Of a stretch of 64,000 nucleotides of DNA, positions 1 through 11,175 are shown piece by piece. A model generated the notes under the pieces. That model saw only the letters and a list, made by a program, of their open reading frames with translations. It searched no databases and had not been told where the DNA came from. The stretch is from Pelecanus crispus. Lineage: Eukaryota > Chordata > Aves > Pelecaniformes > Pelecanidae. Position 1 is the stretch's first letter. Every line of letters starts with the position of its first letter. A program made the translations under genes and the position numbers. Location: assembly GCF_030463565.1 (NCBI RefSeq), contig NC_134656.1, forward strand, positions 1,493,001 through 1,557,000, given 5' to 3'.

Positions 1-400
1 CGCCGCGCCGCCATAGAGCCCGCCCGCCCGCCGCCTAGAGCGGCCCCGCCCCCGGCGCCGGCCGCCGCCATCTTCCGCGCTCTCCCCACCCCGCCTTCTG
101 CCTGCCCGGCCCCGGCCGCCATCTTGGCACCGCGCCGTTGCCCGGGAAACGCGGGGCCGGCGGGCAGGGGGCCGGCGGGCAGGGAGCCGCCGCCGGGGCC
201 GGCCGTATCGCCCGAGCGGCCCCTGGGGCTCCGGTCCTCACCGGCTTTACCCATTTCTCCGCCATTTATAAGCCCGAGAAGCGCGGGGCCTGGCCGCAGC
301 CAGCCCGCCCAGCCTCGGGTGCGTGGCCCAGTGCAGGCCGCTGCGGAGGCCCGGGGCTCCAGCGCGCACCGGCCGCACGGCCCGGCCCCAAAGACTTTTA
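1..400. promoter_or_regulatory. CpG-island promoter at left edge
   Basis: This is a very GC- and CpG-rich stretch with motifs typical of TATA-less housekeeping promoters. GCCGCCATCTT-type YY1 sites are seen near 62-73 and 115-126, and on the minus strand AAATGGCGG lies at about 257-265. An RFX X-box-like element, GTTGCCCGGGAAAC, is at 137-150. The island probably serves a gene leaving the window to the left and may be bidirectional. Which transcript it drives cannot be told from this window. Confidence 0.6.
242..265 (-). CDS. possible first coding exon of a leftward gene (partial)
   Basis: On the minus strand an ATG at 265-263 sits inside a YY1-like AAATGGCGG element, a common arrangement at vertebrate start codons. 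It opens MAEKWVKP, followed directly by a good splice donor, CCG|GTGAGG, at 242/241. The exon would end in phase 0 and the gene would continue beyond base 1. The base at -3 is T, so the Kozak context is only fair. I do not recognise the protein from eight residues. It could also be 5' untranslated sequence. Confidence 0.25.
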
Positions 401-3229
401 ATTATTTCCACAGTTCCCAAGAGTAGGCTGTACCTAAATTGAGAGCATCGGTCACATGCAGTGACAGCAGCCAGAGAGCAGATAAGCTGCTGGTTTATAG
501 GTCTCTGTTAATGCTGCTCCTCACCAAGCTGGCGGAGGTCAGCGCCGGCCCCGCGTTGCTGGGGCAGGTTCAGCAGAAAACACGCGGGTTTGAACAATCC
601 GACGCTCAAAAGGCTTTCTTCTGGGAACAGCAGCAACTATTTTCTTTTTTGGTCAAAAAAAGAATCGCTCCAGGCACAGGATTTTTGCCTCAAAAGCGTC
701 CTATTTCCTTACTTCAAGGAGATGAACTTGTGTCCACAAGGGAACAGAGAAGTTCCAAGGACAGCCAAGAGACTCATAAAGCAAGTGCATTAAAATGGGA
801 CAGGAGGAGGCTCTTAAAATAACAGATAATGGGATGAAGCAAGTTTTTAATTGCTTCTATTCCTTGCTTGCATCTTTTAAATCCTGAAATACCAAGGGTT
901 TGGGGATTTTTTTTTTTTTTTCTTGATGCCATAGCGTTATTTTTTATGTTAAAGCTGCAACACACAGATGGTGCCTGTGGTCTCCGACTTTCCACGAATA
1001 CACCCGACTGCAGGGCAGGTGTGTGAGGCCCGGAGTCAAGATGAAAAATAACGGGGGAGAAAAAGGGGCATGCTCTCATCCCTCCCGATTAATGCTGTCT
1101 CGGTGAAAGGCTGGGCCTGCTCTCCCTACAAGGGCCAGCGATAAACAAGGATCTGAAAGGGGAAAATACTGCTCGATGTATGCCCACGCGAGAGCCCTTG
1201 CCATGCTGGCGCAGGCACGCTTGCACACATCGGGCACTGCAGCCTCCTCACGGCTCTCACCCTGGGTGGGGTGTTTCGGTTTTTAACTCCCTGGCGTAAC
1301 CTGCTCATCTTACCCGCAAGCAAGGCCACTGCAACAACCAGTACTTCGACAGGGGCGAGGAGTTCGGCCAGGTTTGACCACCCCTCAACTGCTCAGGGTC
1401 CAGCTGGTCGAGACCCAGGAAAGGTTCAGGTCAGATGCTGGTGTCTTAAGCTCTGGAGAAAGCGCAAAGGCTTGAAAACAACTGAATTCTGCTTAAACCG
1501 CTCCCTCCCCTCTGGATCATCTGCTGGCAGAGCTCACAAAATAAGAAATACCAAGAGGGAAAAGCGTGACCATCCGGATTTAATAGTCTACAAAATAAAT
1601 GGGACGTGATTTAATATACAGAAGCGCCACGGCAGGCAGCAGCGGGGCTGGCAGGCACCGCGCACGCCAGCAGCTCCTCCCTGCTCTGCGGTGGGTCAGG
1701 TCCCACGGCCTGTGCTGCAGGTTGGGAGCTCCAGATCAAGCCCACTCCTCTGTCCCAAGGAGCCTTTGAAGATAATTCATGCCTTCTGCAGGACTTTAAA
1801 TTCTCAACAGAGCGTTTCCTCAATGCTGAAAGGCATTTACTTGTTTGTAAAGCCAGAGGTGGTCAAGGCTGAAAAGCAATGCGGTGGCAGAGGGCAGTGC
1901 ATCCCAACACCTGGCCGTGGGCTTAATCAGGCAATCGCAACGAACATCCTTCACACTCCAGAAAGCAAAATGACCAAAAAAAAAAAAAAAAAAAAGAGGA
2001 AAAAATAAAGGAGGCCCTTTGTGCGTCTGAGAAATTGTTCTGAATCTGGGCTGCTGCGACGATCCTGCAGGTACCCTGATGCAGCTCTAAAACACCATCT
2101 CCCCCACTGATCGCAAAGTTGCGCCACGAGACTTCAGGCTTCAAATTAATTCCGTGCACAACTGGGGAGTCATTTGCTCAGATCCTGCCAGTGTGCACCA
2201 GACTGGAAAGCTGCAAGGTCAACCAACGGTCAGATGCAGCTCTAGCCCTAAAAATAACCAGCCTTGCTCTCTGCCTCTGCACAAGGCTGAACGCAGCTCA
2301 GCGCTACCAGCCGCGAGATGGCCGATTTCTGCCGTCTTCCCCCCCGCTGCCCCCTCACTGTTGCCAGGAGAGATGTGGGGGTGCCGAGCAGCTCTCGCAA
2401 GATGCTGCTGTGGGAGACCTAGCTCCAGGCTGCGATTGAAAAGCGACTTGGCTCTTCTTGACATTCATTTGACACTTCTGCCATTACCTCCCGACCTGGC
2501 AAAAACCAGAACAAGCTGCCGGAAACCCCACCAGCTGCCTGACCCGAGGCAGCGCAGCCCATTTCCACAGCCTCTTGCGCGGAGAAGCTCCTGGCTCCCC
2601 AGAAGTGACGCAGCTAACAAGGTTCATGCAGACGGACAGAGCTGCTGCCAGGTGTCATTCTTTCTGCACACGCTTTAAAACACTGCCAGCTTGAACTTCA
2701 CCCTTGTTCAAAGAAATCCTAAACCTTTCCCTGTGAAAGGGCAGGCTGAGCACAAAGACGTGCGCTCTCTCGGCAGTGTTTTTCCCTAAAAACTGGTCAA
2801 AAATAGTTTCCTCTCAAAAACAATCCATGTGTTCTTTACGCACGCATTCCCAAAAGGTTAAAGTGACACCTCCGCACCCCAGCGTGTGCAAGAGCAGCGC
2901 TCCGGGGCTGGCGGGGGCCCTTCCTCCCCGGCACTGCGCTCTCTCCCAGAAGGAGAGCGCGGATCTGCCTTGCCCAGATCTGTCAGGACCTGCCAAAAGA
3001 CCGGGGAGGCCAAGCCCTGGAGAAAGCAGCTCTGGTGCAGTGGCAGGGCTGGGGCTGCAGCAGGACCCCCTTCCCCATCCTGTGCCTGCCAGCCGGGAGA
3101 GGGAGGGGGTCAGGATGCAAAACAAGCCTTTGGGACATGGGAACAGGAAGCAACAGGAAGCAACGACTTTCCCTGACAGCAGCACATCCTGACAGCGCAG
3201 CAAATCCGCGTCCTTCCCGATGAACTCAC
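401..3229. other. intergenic, no gene recognised
   Basis: Only short unrelated open frames are seen on either strand, with no family resemblance and no consistent splice signals. There is an A-run near 1977-1994 and a T-run near 908-921. If the island at 1-400 starts a plus-strand transcript, its untranslated or intronic sequence could lie here, but nothing in the sequence shows that. Confidence 0.5.
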
Positions 3230-4933
3230 TGCGGTGGGTTGACCCTGGCTGGACGCCAGCTGCCCACCAAAGCCGCTCCATCGCTCCCCTTCTCAGCTGG
3301 ACAGGGGAGAGAAGACGTAACGACAAAGCTCGTGGGTCGAGATAAGGACAGGGAGAGATCACTCAGCAGTTACCGTCCTTCCCCCAGCCCCACCAAGTCA
3401 CCACAGAAAGACTCAACTTGGGGAAAATCAGTTTAATTCACTGCCCATCAAAACTGAGGAGGAGAGAGGAGTGAGAACATGTGTAGGGTAATGAGAAATA
3501 AAACCAAATCTTAAAACACCTTCCCCCACCCCTGCCTTCTTCCCAGGCTCAACTTCACTCCCGATTTCTCTCCCTCCTCCCCACCAGCGGCGCAGGGGGA
3601 CGGGGAATGGGGGTTGCGGTCAGTTCATCACACGCTGTCTCTGCCGCTCCTTCCTCCACAGGGAGGGCTCCTCACACTTCCCCTGCTCCAGCGTGGGTCC
3701 CTCCCATGGCAGACAGTCCTCCATGAACTGCTCCAGCGTGGGTCCTTCCCACGGGCTGCAGCTCTTCACCAACTGCTCCAGCGTGGGTCCCCCACGGGGT
3801 CCCAATTCCTGGCAGCAAACCTGCTCCAGCCTGGGCTCCTCTCTCCACGGGGCCACAGCTCCTGCCAGGAGCCTGCTCCAGCCTGGGCTTCCCACAGGGT
3901 CACAGCCTCCTTGGGGCACATCCCCCTGCTCCCCCGTGGGTCTCCCCGGGCTGCGGGTGGGTATCTGCTGCACTGTGGGTCTCCACTGTGTCGTGGTTTA
4001 GCCCCAGCCAGCGGCTCAGCACCACGCAGCCTCTCACTCGCTCCCCCTGCCCCAGTGGGATGGGGGAGAGAATCAGAGGAGTAAGAGTGAGAAACACTCC
4101 TGGGTTGAGATAATGTTCTTATTTAATAATTGAAATGAAGTAAAATAGTAGTAGTAATAATAATAACAACAATAATAATGATACACAAAGCAAGTGATGC
4201 CCAATGCAATTGCTCACTGCCTGCCGACCGATGCCCAGCCCGTCCCTGAGCAGCGATTGCTCCCCCCACCAACCCCCCCCCCCCAGTTTCTGTACTGCCC
4301 ATGACGCCGTATGGTATGGAATGGCCCTCTGGCCAGGTTGGATCAACCGTCCTGGCTGTGCCCCCTCCCAGCTTCTTGTGCCCCTGGCAGAGCATGGGAA
4401 GCTGAAAAGTCCTTAACTAGCGTAAGCACTGCTTAGCAACAACTAAACCATCAGTGTGTTATCAGCATTATTCTCATACTAAATCTCATACCAGCTACTA
4501 GGAACAAAATTAACTCTATCCCAGCTGAAACCTGGACACATGGGTGCAGGGGCACAGCTGCCTCACCATGGTCTTCACCACGGGCTGCAGGGCAATCTCT
4601 GCTCCACGCCTGCAGCACCTCCTCCCCTCCTTCTGCGCTGCCCTTGGTGTCTGCAGAGTTGTTCCTCTCGCGTGTCCTCATTCCTCACTCCAGCTGCAGT
4701 TTGTGTCCCGGTGTTTTGTTTTGGTTTTTTTTTTTTTCTCCCCTTCTTAAATATGTTATCCCAGAGGCGCTGCCACCATCACTGATGGGCTCAGCCTTGG
4801 CCAGCAGCGGGTCCGTCTTGGAGCCAGCTGGCATTGGCTCTGTCAGATGTAGGGGAAGCTTCTAGCAGCTTCTCACAGAAGCCACCCCTGTAGCCCTCCC
4901 GCTACCGAAACCTTGCCACGCAAACCCAAGACA
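3230..4933. mobile_element. solo LTR of an avian endogenous retrovirus, interrupted by a second LTR
   Basis: The element begins TGCGGTGGGTTGACCC and ends CAAGACA, giving the TG...CA termini of a retroviral LTR. It is flanked by a 5-bp target duplication, CTCAC, at 3225-3229 and 4934-4938. Its own length without the nested insert is about 1.15 kb. The middle (about 3670-3970) carries tandem subrepeats around the phrase CTGCTCCAGCGTGGGTCC. I recognise the sequence type as a common dispersed LTR of neognath birds. There is no internal retroviral region, so it is a solo LTR left by recombination, a fossil. Confidence 0.8.
3989..4538. mobile_element. solo LTR nested inside the older LTR
   Basis: This 550-bp LTR starts TGTCGTGGTTTAGCCCC and ends CCTGGACA, with an AT-rich microsatellite-like segment (about 4130-4185) near its middle. 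It interrupts the LTR at 3230-4933, so it is the younger insertion. The same family occurs at 58589-59144. I could not see a clean target duplication at this copy. It is an avian LTR fossil without internal genes. Confidence 0.8.
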
Positions 4934-4954
4934 CTCACCCACTTCAGCCCTGGG

Positions 4955-4960
4955 TTTATT
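4955..4960 (-). terminator. candidate polyadenylation signal of the MFSD2-like gene
   Basis: AATAAA on the minus strand (TTTATT on plus), 246 bases beyond the stop codon at 5206-5208 and just outside the LTR that ends at 4933. If used, the 3' UTR stops short of the LTR. Confidence 0.4.
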
Positions 4961-5205
4961 CTTGGCTGCTGCACTGTACCTGATGCCTGTTAAAAGGAAC
5001 ACGAGTGCTCATGAGGTCTGGTGTGAAGTCAGCAGCCTCCAAAATACCCCCAAAGCCCTACAGGAAATGTGGCCCTAGAGAGGATCATAGCCCAAGCACG
5101 GGAGCTTGGCTGGACACACGCAGGCCACATTTCTGTGTCAGGCTAGGACCAAGGCGGACACCCAGGCTCATGCTCGGTGACCCGGCTCCTTCAGGGAGCT
5201 TGAAT

Positions 5206-8200
5206 TTACCCCATTGCCTCCATCTCCATTCCCATCTGCTTCCTCCTGTCCTCATTGATGGGGTGGAGGCAGAAGGTGACTATGGCAATGAGCAGCAGGC
5301 TTATTGGGACTGGGGCCATGAGCAGATGCAGGGTGAGGATGACGGAGGGGTTGTACATGCAGTCTCCAGCACGGTAGCCTGCAAAACTAAAGAGGAGAAT
5401 GGTTTTCCTTCCCCCAGCCCCACCGGCTCACCGCAGAAAGGCAAGCAGGCACCTCCGTTGCTCTCCTCTAGAGTCTGATATCAGAGACCCAGTTTTGGGG
5501 AATTCCCACTCCTGTCTGCTCCTTTTGCTCCCAGTGATGTTGGAAAGGCAAATTTGGATACCCCTGTCGCTCATTCCAGCATCTCCTATCAGACACTTTA
5601 GAAAACAGCAGTAGAAGGTGCCTGTGCTGGGCTGACAAAATAGGGGAGGTAGTGTTTGGGGCTTACTGTAAACTCAGTGTCGATACCCCCACGGCAAGGC
5701 CACCTGCAAGCTTGTTGAAGAAGACATAAAACGAGTAGAAGAGAGCCTCCAAGTTGAGGCAGCTGGGGTTCCTCAGCATGAAGTCATCCACCGTATCTGG
5801 CAGCATGGACCTGGGGACAGACAACCCCACAGACACGTCTGTGACACCCACGCCAGCGATGGCTGAACTCAGCTGCAGCTGCTCCAAGGCCTCTCCAAGC
5901 AGCAGAGAGAGACAGAAACCCCTTGCAGAACCCCACTCTGGAGACCCTTTTGTGCCTGTCCTCTGCCTTAGGCAAACAGGGCAGAGAGCGTCCTACGGAG
6001 AGGGTGCAGCAGCTGCTTTGCAAAAAAGAGAAGAAAACCGGTGCCTTGCACAATGACTGGTGTCCTGCTGCCGAACCTGAACGCAGACTGAACGGTGCTG
6101 CTGGGGGACCGTGGATCACATCCGCATCCCTTCCCAGTCCCACCTCCACAGGTCCCTCTGCAGCCCAAAAGCTGCTGTATTTCTTGAGCAAATGGGCGGT
6201 CTTAGCACTTGGTAGTGCTTTCCCGATAACCTTCCCCTCCTCTCTGCCTGACAACTGCCTCGGAAGTGCCTCTGCTCACCATGGCAAAAGGTAGAGCACA
6301 GCCATGCTGCAGCCTGCCACGATCACCAGGAAGACGAAGGCCAGGAAGTTGTGCGTCACCTGGGTGACTGCTATCAGGGCTGGAATGATCAGCTGCAGCG
6401 GCGAGAGGAAGAGGAGAAACAAAAGGACATGGGTTCTTCCTGCTGCTCGCAGGCAGCGTCCACCGGTCTGCCCCAACCAAAGGCCACACGCTCCCCAGAC
6501 ATTTCATAAATGGAACTGCACACACTTCATAAACCTATGCAGTGCAGTGCGGATGCCCTGGGCGGGCTGACACTGGCAGCAAAACCTTCCTCATGGGTAA
6601 AGAAGGGATGGCTATGGAGGGCAATGGAGCCATGTGGTTAAACTGGAAAGCTGGATCTGCTATGGCTGCACCCAGTGTCTGTGAGGAAGGTATCTGGAGA
6701 TAGATCCTCAATGGGATTTGAGGACCTAATTCTGAAAAAAAGCCAAATGGGATTTCCTCGCTGACCTGCCGAGCCAGGCAGCAGCCGAGACGTGTCTGAT
6801 GAGCAGGCTGTTTCCCAGCCACTGCCAAGTATGGTGCACAGCCCTTCCTTCCCTCCCCGTGCCTCTCACAGAGCTGGATGGCAGAACTCGGATCGCTTGC
6901 ATCAAGCATGCAAGATCCTGGAGCAGGACAGAGGCCACAGGGCGACGTTTGCGTGTGCGCGGGACACTGGTGCATGGGTACAGCCTCTGATCACACGCTG
7001 CTCACCAGATCTCCAGCTATGGAGTCTCAGAGCCCGAGCCCTTGTTTGGGCGATGCTGCAAAAAAATCATTTCCCCACTGTCCCAGGGATGGTCCCTCGG
7101 CCTCCCTGCACCTTACTGCAAAGCTCTGCAAAGCCATGGCCACTGATAGCAGCAGTGGCCAGACACAAAGGAGTGCAGAGCTGCCGTCTACTACTAGCTT
7201 ACTCCTGGTCGCCTGCAGTGCAGAGGACACCGTGCTCAGGGCCACCCGTAGCTGCCAGCCAGCTCTTCTCCTCAGACACCATGAGCAGCTGGGGGCAAGG
7301 CTGTCCCCTCGCAAGGTTTGTCAGTCCACAGCCACAACCATGGGCAAACTCACCGCCAGGCCCAGTGACACTGCTGTTTTCTTTCCAAATCTCCCTGAAA
7401 ACCACTGCCAAAAGGGAATAGAGAGCAAAGCTGTGACCTGAAGAGAGAACCAAAGGGGAGTCTCAGCAACATCCCCCAGGACTGCCGGTCTCTGCCTGGG
7501 TGACATCCTTGCTAACGGGCAGAAGCAGCAGCGCGTGGCTCCATGAGGCCGAGCTGCCCATGCTCGAGGGATCCAAGGATCCACCCCTCCACCAGGAAGG
7601 TCTGCCTGGGGCTCACTTACCAACATGATAAGCACTAAATGGTGAAACTTCCCGGCCAGCCCTGCGGCATAAGTACAGAAGAAGGCAAAGATCCCCTGTA
7701 TGATCTGGGAAAGCAACACGGAGACGTTCATGGCTGGGGGGTCCGAGTTCACTGTCCGGATAACTTGCCTGGACATCTCGTCCCCCAAGCTCTCCTCCTG
7801 CCGCGGCAGGTCTCGCACCTGGAAGGCCAGGGATGCAAAGAGGAAGCCACAGAGCAGCCGGGTGTAGGGCTTGTGTCCCATGATCATCCTCAGGCAGCTG
7901 GTGAAGGGCAGTTCAACCTTCCCCAGGGGACTGAGGGGCCCTGCGAGGAGAGACAGCAGGGCTGGCGCTGGAGCTGCCAGAACAAACACGATGGGGTGGG
8001 AGGGACAGGGGAACCGCGCCGCTGTGTCTGGGGTGCAGCTCAGCTGGGTGAGGAGCTATCGGAGCCTGACGTCTCAGTGCAGAGACAGCAGCCGTGGTGT
8101 GAGCTACCGGCAGGATTTTCCCTCTTTACACTGCGCCCGTGGGCTGGCCTGCGTAGCTCTGCGGGCTGCGTGTTGGTGAGACCTGCTCAGTGTGAAGCAG

Positions 8201-11175
8201 CGAGCTGCAGACCCTGTCCCGGGCCCACGGCTCCCTGCAAGAGCCCCCAGGCAGCCTGAGCCTTCCTTCCTCCAGAGCATCTCCCCTCTCCTCTGTGGGA
8301 GCAAGATGCTGCCAGCACAAACCAAGGAGGGCCTCAGCATCCACGGATGTGTGCGTTTCTGAGCCCCACACCTGGAGAGCCATCCCCTGCGTAGCAGCCC
8401 AGCTCCCTCCGCCTCGCACCTTCCTCTGCAACCCCATCCTCACCACCCACTGCCACCGGGCACCCTCCAGGTTGGATCTAAATGGACCTTACCAGGCTTC
8501 TCGCTGACTCCGAAGACGAGAATCAGACAGGACAGGCAATAGATTGAGCTCAGGGCCAGGGATGCAAATACATAGGCCCTACGCTGGAAAACGAGAGACG
8601 GGGCACAGTGACAACGCGGTGCCACGCACAGAGCTGGCAGCACGGCCAGCACTGCCTGCCCCAGAGCTTCCAGGAGGAGCAGGGGTCAGACGAGCGAGCC
8701 CTTACCGTGTTCTTCAGAGAGTCCGTGAGGCTGTAGGTGCTGGTGTTGTGCAGGCTCTCCTTTGACATGTAACAGCTGTTCATCATGTGGGCATGGTAAC
8801 TGCCCACAATCTGCCCCTGGATTCCTGACCCGAGGAGCGCGCTGAACAACTCCATCCCCATTCCTGCCAGGACCACCAGGAGAGAAACCTCAGTCCCACT
8901 CCCTGGCTGATGGGACACATCCCTCAGGGTAAGAGACCAGCTTTGGGAATGGAATTGGAGGCACCAGCATCCGGAGCTCCCTCAGAAGAAGAGACCTGCT
9001 ATTTCTACCTGCTCTGATTTTTTTTCCCTTGGCTCAAGCATTAAATGCTCTAATGTTTGGAACCACTAAGTCTGGGTCCTGAGTCCCCTAGGGATGAAAC
9101 GGATCTAAGAAATGTTTCTGCGGGTAAATTCTTTGCAGAAGATGACTGGTTTCATCCCTGTTTTCATATCCCTGGTTTACCCCATCCACTCTGCAGCCTG
9201 ATCAAAGCCAGAGGAACTTATTCACCTCTCCTCTGGGGAGGGTCTCCCAGGAACGCAGGCAGCCGGGGGTTGTAGGGGCACAGACACTTACTGTAGGCAG
9301 TGGCTGAGTCACGGTCTCTCTGGGTTCCTCCCAGGAACATTGTCAGGGAAGAGTACGGCACGTGGTGGCACTAGGGAGAGCACAGTTCAAACACAGCTCC
9401 GGCTGCTGCTTCCCTGGTTTGCTAGCCACGACCCCCCTCGTCCCTACACACAGCGGATTATGCTGCCTTCTGTGCCACCCCTGCACGCAGGTGGCTTTTC
9501 ACCTTCTTCTTCTCTGATTTGCTCTGTTCCCACAAACCGGTGATGGAGAAGTTCACATCACCATATCCAGGCAGCCCAGCCGAATCCCCAGCATGAAAAT
9601 GCACTGCTCCGTCTCACCATCCCTGCAGGGATGGTCTGCAACATCCCGCATCCCTCACTGCTCCCCAGCTAAAGCTCTCCCAGGCTCCGCTCCAGGTCCC
9701 TTCCTGGAGAGGCTGGGGCTCCCCAGCTGACCGTGTCCCCGTTCCTTGCAGTACAGGATGATGTGTAAGACAGTCAGCCCCAGGCACCATGTTCCTTACA
9801 GTCATGCAAATCTGGAAGGAGTTGTACATGAACAGGTACCACAGGAACTTCAGGGAGGTGGGGGTGGCATCCGAGAGGGTGAACCACACCATGCAGTAGC
9901 AGAGCACCCCGAATGGCATGGACCACACGATCCTGGGGAGGAAGTGGAGGTGGTCAAGATGTGACCCTCGGAATAAGGAGGTCACGCTTCTCATTGCACA
10001 AGCAGAGCTCCGCAGCACAGCCTCCTCCCCAGCCGCCAAACCACAGCACAGCTACTGCAAGATCAAGACCTGCGAGAGGAAGCAGCTTTGCTCAAGTGAG
10101 TGTCCATCAGTCAGGCTGGGGCAGGGCTAAATGAGAGAAAAAGTAACGTCTAAGTTGTCCAACATTTCTTATTCTATTGCCTAACTACTTCAAGTCCTTG
10201 CCCTGCAGCAAAACCCTGGAGGCAGCGGTAACCCTCTACGTGCAAGATCTGCCCGTGGTTAGAGCCTGGTGAAGAGCTGCCGGCACAGCTGACTATCAAA
10301 TTCTGTATGCGCCACCACACAGGACTCTCAGAGCACCGAACCCCACAGCCTTGAAAATGTGAGGCTCCAGGGAAAGAGCAAGCGTACAAGTTTGCAGTAC
10401 ATTCCTCTTTCACTGCAATGACATATGGACCCCACTGCAAGTTGTGTTATCTTTAGTGTCCTTGTGATGTTATGGTTTTGCAATTCTCCGTAAGCCACGA
10501 TCACATTAAGCTCCCGGTGAGGCAGCCCAGCTACCTCCTTGGGCTAGCACTGAAGGAATTTGAGCCCAGCAAAGACCCTCCTGAGGCTCCAGCCCAGACA
10601 CTCACCATGGGACCAGCTTGCCACATTTTCTCTTCGGGCTTTTGCTGACCAGGAAGCCAACAGCAGGGTCAGTAACCGCATCCCAGGCTCTTCCAAGGAA
10701 AATGATCAAAGAGGCATTGAATGGCTCCAGCTGGGGGGAAACGGAAACCACAGCTCGAAAGCGAAAGAAGTCCTGGCGAAAAGCTGCAGTCAGCATGATG
10801 CAGCTTGCTCTAGCCACCGTTTCATCTGCATCCCCTGGAGACCACTTCAAGCCTTGAAGCGTCCCAGAAACACCTCCTGCGCGCCCACCAACAATATTTA
10901 CACGATGCGATTTTGATCCCGTCTGAATGCCTAATTCTGATGAGCAGTTCCAAGGGCTTTGGCCACCCACCAAATTCTACCCTTGCCCCAGTCTGCTGAG
11001 CTTACACTAAGCCCCTTTGCACATAACCCCATCTCACGTGGTCACTCACCTGCACAACGTCCAGTAGGAAGATTTGGAAGAAGAACCCAAGGGCGTTGCC
11101 TGTCATCTGGTAGGGAATGCCCCCGATAGCATAGCAAACCTTCCTGCAGAGCAGCAGTCCTGGCTTCTCCTGCAA
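5206..11175 (-). CDS. MFSD2-family sodium-dependent lysophosphatidylcholine symporter-like (first exon not found)
   Basis: Twelve minus-strand exons encode about 479 residues of a 12-pass major-facilitator transporter of the MFSD2 family, which moves lysophospholipids with sodium across the plasma membrane. Exons: 11050-11175 (or from 11169), 10606-10730, 9800-9932, 9292-9370, 8706-8863, 8493-8583, 7819-7940, 7621-7704, 7354-7437, 6280-6392, 5667-5810, 5206-5386. Phases agree throughout and there is no internal stop. Family marks include VCYAIGGIPYQMTG, GRAWDAVTDP with the two sodium-site aspartates, QRDRDSATAY, IQGQIVG, RFGKKTAV, SMLPDTVDDF and FYVFFNKLAGG with the conserved lysine. An N-glycosylation site (HNTS) lies in the large loop, as in MFSD2A. 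Two cysteines (NSCYM and AGDCMYN) sit where MFSD2A has its disulfide. It resembles MFSD2A more than MFSD2B. The C-terminal tail is shorter than in mammals. The exon with the start codon was not identified, so the 5' end is open. Confidence 0.88.

Noticed and set aside
439-822. 127-codon plus-strand open frame after the left CpG island
   Set aside because: No similarity to a known family, ordinary composition and no convincing start context. Probably chance.
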